DNA of 64,000 nucleotides, taken from positions 27,665,501 through 27,729,500 of the forward strand of contig NC_065577.1 of the NCBI RefSeq assembly GCF_937616625.2, given 5' to 3'. The notes under the pieces were generated by a model, which saw only the letters and a program-made list of their open reading frames with translations, was not told the origin of the DNA and did no database searches. Source of the DNA: Mercurialis annua. Lineage: Eukaryota; Streptophyta; Magnoliopsida; Malpighiales; Euphorbiaceae. A program made the translations under genes and the position numbers. Below are positions 39,101 to 48,100 of the stretch, one piece after another (within the stretch, counting starts at the first letter, position 1; each line of letters opens with the position of its first letter).

Positions 39101-42100
39101 TCGTGACTTGTTCGAGCTAACGAACAGGGTGACGAGCTACGAAAGACTCCTCCAGGAAAAAGAACAGAGGAGAGGCGCATCTAAAGGGACCTATTACAAA
39201 GACCAGCTTGACGTGGCCTTGGTGTCCGATAACGAGGATAGTGGTTCCGAGGATGAAGTCAACATGACCGAATTTTTAGGAACGAAACCCCTGGAATGTT
39301 CGGCCTTGCGAAAGCCTGGCTTTGTTAAAAGGAATAAGACCGCGGTGGTACAAAAAGAGTATTCATTCGACTTGACTAAGGCCGACGACATATTCGATGC
39401 CCTGTTGAAGGATGGGCAGATTGCCCTAAGCGAAGGTCATACGATTCCACCGTCGGAAGAGCTAGTCGGAAAGGATTACTGCAAGTACCATAATTCCTGG
39501 AGGCACAGTACGAACAACTGCGTAAACTTCAGAAATGTGGTTCAGAAGGCGATTAACGAAGGGAAACTTTTGTTCCCAACAAAGAAAGAGGCCGATGCCA
39601 AATACGTGTCTATTAACACAGTTCGGCCTCACTTTGATAGCTACCTGGAGCAAGGGCAGATACGGAGCAAGTGGAATCCAAGAAGACCCAAGCCGAGAGT
39701 AGAGACCGATGGTTCTAAGTGGCGAGGAGAAAAAAGGCAACCTCAACAACAGAAGAGGAAGCGGTATAACTCGCCTACTGCAGATATGACGTGCCCATCA
39801 TGCAGTACGTGTTTTAAAGTCAAGGGAAGCGATAACACGAGGAAGCATCCCAAAACCTTTAAACCAAAATCGCCCACAGAACAGTGGCAGAGGCATGAGC
39901 CACAAAGGAGGCCTGCCACTAATGTATTCAAGAGGATATTTCGGCCAACGGAGGAGACCCCTCGTATGACGAAAACCCAGAAGAGGCGAATGCAAAGACT
40001 GCGACAGGAGTCACGGGCGAATCACGGGGCAGATTCGGCTCCCAGGGAGCAGCACGGGAGTAGGCCAATAACCGAGAGACTGGGGGCAAGGAACCAGGCC
40101 GACGCGGACACCAAATCGCCTGATAGGCGAAATGCCAAGGTAAGGAAGGTATGGATACCGAAGATCGAAAAACAAGCGGCCGATGTATCTGCTGCGGCAG
40201 TAGTTCACAAGGATGATGAAAATTCCAACGGCCGATCGTCCTACAAGGACGTACTGGTATCGCACCACGATGGCCAGCTTAAAGCAAGATTGCCCAGAGA
40301 CCGCGAGGTCGTCGTTTCGCACAAGAAAGGCATGTTGAAAGCCTGGGTCCCGGTGGTAAGGGACGAATACGGAGTGAAAGTGGTTACGCTTCCCAACTCA
40401 TACAAAAGTAAACCAGGACAGAAGGCAACGTTGGAAGGCGATGTAATCGTACCAGAAGGAGATAGCGCCGATAATACCGCGGTAGTATCCCTCAGTAAAC
40501 CTCCAACAAGGATGACCAGACATATTCGGCCGCTATACATCAAGGCCGATCTAAACGGGGTGTCGATTAACAGAGTCCTCATCGATAACGGGGCTGGCGT
40601 CAACATACTACCGGCGAAAATGCTCAAAAAATTGGGCATAACGCGGGATCAGCTTGACCCGACCGACGTTTACATGACTGACTTCGCGGGGGGCGAGACG
40701 CCGGCTGAGGGGTACATTACCCTCAGAATTAAGGTAGGGCGAGTAGAAACCGAAGAAGGGTTTTTCGTGGTCAACGCCCGGAGCAATTACAACATTTTGC
40801 TCGGCCGCGATTGGATACACTCCAACATGTGTATACCCTCAACTATGCATCAGATGCTCTTCATATGGCGAGATGACGGCGAAGCCGAAGTTGTACAGGG
40901 TGACCCCAACCCCTTCGGCGAGGACCATAACGTACTCGAAGCACGTTTGTACGATGAAGAGGTGCGCAACATACAATCCCTTAGTTCGAAAGGAGAAACG
41001 AGCGTTCCTCGCTTGCTTGTTAACTCGGATCGGCCGGTATCAGTGACCCTCGGGGGCAAAGGCCGATCCACCATCCTCAAAGATTCAAAATGATAGCACG
41101 ACATAAAGAATTAAGGGAGAAGATTAGACAGTTAACCTCGCTGTATGATATTGATTCGGCCGAATGCATCTATGAGGACCAGGAGCAGGACCCAACAGGA
41201 TCGCTGCGGATCGGGGACATACGATTGGCAACCGGGAAGTTAGAAGATGATCCCGCCCAAGTACAGGACGATCTCCTCGAAATCAATCTGGGGACAGATG
41301 AATCGCCCAAACCCATATACATCAACGCAGGACTGGACGAAGGATTCAGAGAGCAACTGATCGCCTTACTCATTGAGTTCCGCGATTGTTTTGCCTGGTC
41401 GTACGAAGAAATGCCGGGCCTTGATCCTGACATTGCCGAACATAAGCTTCCATTAAAGAGCGGATTTCGGCCATTTCGGCAACCTCCCCGGCGAATGTCC
41501 AGGGAAGTGGATACTCTCATACAAGATGAGATTAAGCGGCTGGAAGATGCCAAGTTTATTCGGGAAGCCCAATACACCGAATGGCTCTCTAACATCGTAC
41601 CAGTAATGAAGAAAAACGGGAAGCTACGAGTATGCGTTGATTTTCGAAACCTAAACCTGGCCACGCCCAAGGACGAATACCCGATGCCGGTGGCCGATAT
41701 GCTGATTGACAGGGCAGCCGGACACACAATACTCAGTTTCCTCGACGCTCACTCTGGGTACAACCAAGTTCCAATCAGCAAAGAGGACATCTCCAAAACG
41801 GCTTTTAGATGCCCCGGGCCGATCGGGGCGTACGAGTGGGTCGTGATGCCCTTTGGCTTGAAAAACGCAGGGGCAACATATCAGAGGGCGATGAACAAGA
41901 TGTTCAGAGGCCTTGAATGCCTTGAGGTCTACATCGACGACGTCGTAATCAAATCAAACACCGGCGAAGTTCATTTGGCCGATCTCCGGAAAGGTTTCGA
42001 GCGTATACGACGTAATGGGTTAAAAATGAATCCTCTAAAATGCGCGTTCGGCGTGTCGGCTGGAAACTTCTTGGGTTTCTTGGTTCACCAGCGGGGAGTA

Positions 42101-45100
42101 GAAATAGATAAGAACAAAGCCAAGGCGATTATCAATGCTGAACCACCCAAAACCAAGAAGCAGCTCCAGAGGCTCATCGGTCAAATCAATTTTTTAAGAA
42201 GATTCATAGCAAACACAGCAGGCCGACTTCGCAGCTGGAGTGTTTTGCTGAGGGGAAGAGAGACCGATGAATGGATATGGACGGACGAGCAACAGAGGGT
42301 GTTTGACGATTTGAAAGGATACTTGGCGAAACCTCCGGTAATGACCCCTCCAAAGCCGAATAAGCCGTTGTTGCTATACCTATCGGCTGCACACGAATCC
42401 CTAGGATGTATGCTCGCCCAAGAGGACGATGGGGTCGAGAGAGCAGTCTACTACTTAAGCCGAGGATTGACGGACACAGAGATTCGCTATACCGACATAG
42501 AGAAAATGTGTCTATGCTTGTACTTCACATGCTGCAAGCTGCGATACTATATGTTGCCGGTCGTAGTGTATGTATTATCCCAGACCGACATCATTAAGTA
42601 TATCTTATCAAAGCCATACCTGAGAAATCGGATTGGAAAATGGGCGATTGCAATGTCCGAATTCACATTGGTGTACGTTCCTCAAAGAGCAGTAAAAGGA
42701 CAAGTATTGGCAGACTTCTTGGCCGATCACCCTGGTATTACCCTCAAGGAAGAGACACCTGGTCAAGTAGACATCACGTCCTTCGACATCGCCGTGTGGG
42801 AAATGTGGTTCGACGGATCCAGGACAAGCCAGGGGGCAGGCGCGGGAGTACACATCGTCACACCCTTGGGGGCATCCTACCAGCTATCATTCAGACTCCA
42901 GTTCGAATGCACCAACAATCAAGCAGAATATGAGGCCCTCATATTCGGTTTTGAGATTTTGGCCGAGCTAGGGGCACGGGCGATCAGTGTAAAAGGAGAT
43001 TCTTTACTAGTCATTAAACAAGTAACAGGAGAATTTAAATGCGAGTCCGAGCTATTGGTGAGGTATTGCAACAAGGCGAAACACCTGATCGAAGGATTCC
43101 AAGACACGAGAATAGAATACACAGAGAGGGCCGACAACGGCGTTGCAAACGACCTAGCTCAGCACGGTAGCGGTTACAAGGTAAACCGAGAATTCGACGC
43201 CATAGAGAGGGAAACACCGAACCTCCACACCGGGGCCATCACGATCGACGAAAGACAGTTCTCGGTTTACCAGCTGGACGTCACCCAAGATTGGAGGGAC
43301 GAGCTCCTGAAGTGGTTCGAAAAACCAGACGCCACAAATAGGAGGTTGAGGACTTTAGCCCTTAATTACGTGGTCTTAGCCGGCGAGTTATATAAGAAGG
43401 GCTTTGAAGGGCTACTATTCAGATGCATCGGTCCGAAAGAGGCGATGCTTGCCATGGCCGAAGTACACGAAGGTATAGCAGGCGCCCACCAGGCGGGCCC
43501 CAGAATGAGGTGGCTCATCCATAAATACGGCTTTTATTGGCCGAAAATGGAACAAGATTGCATAAGATATGCCAAAGGATGCGAAGCCTGTCAGAAATTC
43601 GGCCCAATACAACACGTCCCGGCCGAAGATCTGCACTCCATCATCAAGCCTTGGCCATTCAGAGGATGGGCGGTCGACCTGATAGGGAAAGTATACCCCG
43701 GCTCGTCTGACGGTCATACTTTTGTGATTATCGCCACTTGTTACTTCACCAAGTGGGTCGAGGCTAAACCTTTGAAGTCGCCGACACAAGAAGCGGTGAT
43801 CAAGTTCTTCAAAGAATACATCGTCCACCGACATGGCTTGCCCGAGTCTATAACCACAGATCAAGGGACGATGTTCACAGGAAGCGATATAAGTTGGTGG
43901 GCTTCCCAAATGAAGATAAAGATGTTACACTCAACACCGTACTACGCCCAGGCCAACGGACAGGCCGAAGCCACGAACAAAGCCATCAAGCTCATAGTTC
44001 AAAAGATGATTGAAGAAAACCCAAGGCAATGGCATGTGTTTCTATCAGAAGCTGTTTGGGCGAATAGAACCAGTCAGAAGTCGGCTACTGGAACCTCGCC
44101 TTTTAGACTGGTCTATGGTTACGATGCGATGTTGCCAATGGAGCTAACCGTCACGTCTACTCGCCGCAGATACCAATGCGAATTGTCCAAAGAAGATTAC
44201 TTCGACAAGATGGTAATAGATTCTCTAGACCTGGACGAAGAACGTTTAACGGCGTTAGACCACTTAGAAGCACAGAAAAGAAGGGTCGAGAGAGCTTACA
44301 ACAAGCGGGTAAAACGGAAAGCTTTTACCATAGGCGATATAGTATGGAAAGCAATCTTGCCTATCGGCCACAAAGACACTCGGCTTGGCAAATGGAGCCC
44401 GAACTGGGAAGGTCCCTTTATCGTGGTCAACAAGTTAACAGGCGGTGCTTATCTGTTGGCAGATGTTGATGGGGAAGAACACGATAGGGCGATCAACGGT
44501 CAGTTCCTGAAAAAGTACGTTCCAAGCTGTTGGGAGGGCGTAGACCGTCGGTTATTCGGAGCCGACGAAGAGTAATGCTGTTGGTACTTTCCCGCCGAGT
44601 ATCCTGAAATGTTACGGAATACACGGCGATTATGAGATAACGCCGATCGTTTGTTAATGCCCTTAAACGTTTTCGGCGTTTCACATTCGTTGAGTTTTTT
44701 TCAACGGGTTCTCCGTTTTTTCTCAACATGTTGTACTTTATCTTTTTTATAAATGAGCATTATTTCGTATCGGATCAATTACGGACCGATGATATAAAAA
44801 TAATCAGACCTGAAAGCAATGCAAGGTGTAAATAACGAAAAATTTCGGCTCTCTGGCCGAATAAACATTAACGAAAAGTAATGCTCACTAATAAGATACG
44901 GCCCCAGGCCGATCAAAACATAGTGCGATTCAAAGTATTACAAAAGATGACAAATACGGACATTGTTTTGAACTTAAAAATGACTACAGAACTAAAAATG
45001 GCTAAAAATATCGCCAAGTTCACTACGAACAGTGTTAAAAGACTTCCGGGCTTCATCCACCTTTGGCTTCATCTTGACAAGGCTGTGTTTCAGCTCATTC

Positions 45101-48100
45101 CGGTTCTTCTTCACGCCGACCCCCTCAAGAAGGCTTTTATCCATGGCAGTTTCAAGTTCGCCGATGCCTTTCTCTTCAGCCTCCAGCTCGAGTTTCAGGG
45201 CTGAGATTTTGTCATTTAACTCCTTGGCGTGGTCCCTGCGAGCAGCCAGGGTCGAAACAGATGCTTTCACGGAAGCCTTGAGCGTTTCCAGCTTCTCCTT
45301 TGCTTCGGCCTCCTGAAGGATCAGTTGGTCATGATCCGTCTGGATCTGCGTCGCCTCATCATAAATCTTTTGAAATGCGGGTAGCGATGCAGACAGTCGG
45401 ACCATGGCACTACGAGCTTTCTCGTCCAAAATCTCTGGAGGGGCATCGGCCAGGGCAGTCGCCGCTCTCTTAAGACGACCAAAGTCTTCAACAGATTTGA
45501 AGATGGCCACACCTTGGGCCTTCAAAGAGCCGACGACGTCTAGATGATCGCCCCACACCTCAGAAGGACCGCTGGCCACTTCGGCCTGTTGCTCTACCTC
45601 TGGTACGGGCATCTCTTCTTCCTCACTGTCAGAGTTGAGGAAGGCCGCCGCTTTTGCTGCCAGATCATCAGGCTTCGCCGAGACATCATCTGGTATCTGC
45701 CATGTTCGGCCGCAATAAAAAATTAGCTGATAGGGGCATCGTTAAGGCAATAATAAACAAAAATAAGATACCTTAGTCTTGGCAGCAAGGCGAGCCGGGA
45801 GGTTCACCAGGTCCGAACCAAGTGGCGAATGCAGAGTAGGAAGTGGAGAAAAGTTAAGCATCTGCGACACCGTCGGGGCAACTTCTGACGATGTTTTTTG
45901 GGAAGAGCGATTCCCCGTTAAGGAAATGCCTTCGTCGCCAGTACGATCGTCCCCCGTTTGGGTATCACCCCTTGAAGAGGAATGAGCGCTCCTGGAAGGG
46001 CGATTTATTTCAGGATCAGAAGGAGCGGGATCGAAAAGGCGAGATCCGGAGAGTTCAGCCCTCATTTTCTTAGCCTTGGGTTCTTTGGGCTCCTTCTTAG
46101 ATGGTTTTTTACTTGCCGGACGCTTGCGCCGAGATTTCTTTGCTTCTGGCGGGTCTTCGCCATCTGTGTCGTAAACGTCCCCTTTCGCCCATTTCGGCAC
46201 GCCAACTGGAAAACAGCAAGTTAGTATGAAATAAAGGAAAGTTTCAAAGACGAAATGATATCTTTGTTACCTGGTATTCTAGTGTAGCCATGTTTGACCA
46301 GTTCACTTATCGCCTCGACATCAGAGGGACATCTGATGCCAGTATAAGTGACCCCTTCGTTATTTATGATCGGTTTAGACTTTTTTACTCGTTTTTTAGG
46401 CAGTTTAATTGGATTAGGGGTGGACATGTTACATTTAGGAACTGGTGGACTCTTATATTTGAACTTTGGGCGAATATGGGCTAAGAAGAATTCGTAAGAA
46501 TATGTTTTTTCATACTTATCTTTCCAAACTTTTTTCATCTTTTCGTTGAACTTAGTCCTAGCTATTCGTCTATGACGTTGCATCCTAAGGTTCATACCTG
46601 GCCGATCTAAAGGGTTGTATTTAAATTTGTAAAAACGTTCGAACCTAGAAATTTCAAAAAGATGGAATAGGTTACCTTCATATTTGGGACGTTTCGGTGC
46701 CTGCAAAAGAAACAGATCGGCATGAGTTGGGTTTCTTGATAAAGGAGGTAAAGAAAAATCATGAAGAGATAGGATTTCTTTTGGAGAGAGGTCGAAGCAC
46801 GATTCTACAACTGAAGCCCACCAGCTATCAAATTCAGGGGTACACTTGGGTGAGGTGGAAGGGCGAGAGATTTCAGATATAGGGGGAAGGTATGCTCTAT
46901 TAAGGCGAGTTATGAATTGTAAGTCAGCATAATTTTCTAAAGAAGGCCTGTAGGTCCCGCGATTATTGACGGAGATCAATAAAGGACAGGGAATTCCTTG
47001 GTTATATCCGAATTGCCGAGCCACATAGTTAGGGCAGTATGCCTCTATACTGCTGCGGTTATATTCCAGACCGGCGATCAAGTTCCTGCTCTTTAAAGAG
47101 CTACCCCAATATTGACCTCCAAGTCTCCGTTTAGGATCGGCCATAGCTTCTTCAGTGTCGTCACTATCCCAGCCGAGGTACAACCAAGAGGGAGGATACT
47201 TCAGAGTTAGGATGGGGCAAAAGAGCTCTGAGGTACGAACGGAGTTGGTGAACACTTCTAAAACGTCCAAAACGTGTGGGAGACGGGTGCCGGCAGCGAT
47301 CAGTTGGTAGCCGCACAAATCGGCTTTAATGTGAGGGCCGATTTCGAAGAGTTCTAGAAAGTAAAGGGCGAGCCATAGTTGCAGGACCCACAGCGGACCA
47401 CTGGGACACTGAAAAGTTCGTGTTTCGGCATGAGGGGCGATCTCATTTAGACTCCTATACAAGTGAGCCAGCATGAACTCGCCCAAATTACATTTTCGTC
47501 CTTCGGCCAGAGCTGCGGCGAGTGTGAAGCAGTCAGTTGTAACTCTGAAAGATGAAGTGCAGAGTACGAACTTCGCCACAAAGAAGGCCAGGAAGGCGAT
47601 GTGCTCTTTGGCGTCTGGTTTGTAGTGTTCTTCGCCCATGAAAAGTTTGACGAAGGAACCATAACTCCGTTGGGCCTTTGATAGCTTGAAAGCGGGGATT
47701 TCGGCGTCCAAGTTGGGCGAGATCCGTTCGCCGATCACAGGGATGTTCAAGATGGCATCCAGGTCCAGGAGAGTGATGGTCATCATACCAAACTTGAAAC
47801 AGAAGCAGTTGACAGCGGACGACCAGAAGAGGGAAGCCCCCATGATATAATGCTTCGCTATTGGTCTGCTCGCTTTACAGAGGCCGATCATGTCGTATAT
47901 TCCAACATCTTTCCACAATTGGCCGAAGTGAGGTTTTAATCGGTTTACCCATTCTTGATAACCCTTGTGCTCTGTAGGCCAGTTTCTGAACATTGTGTTC
48001 ACCCAAATGGAAGACTGGTGGGCGAGTGAGAATCGTGGTAGGACTTCTTCGTGAAAAGGGGTAGCAATTTCGCAGAGATGACTGGGCGAAACGAGTATTG

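Noticed and set aside
41170..41727. 185-codon minus-strand ORF, and others opposite gag and pol
   Set aside because: They are mirror frames of strongly coding RT and gag sequence, with no homology signal of their own.
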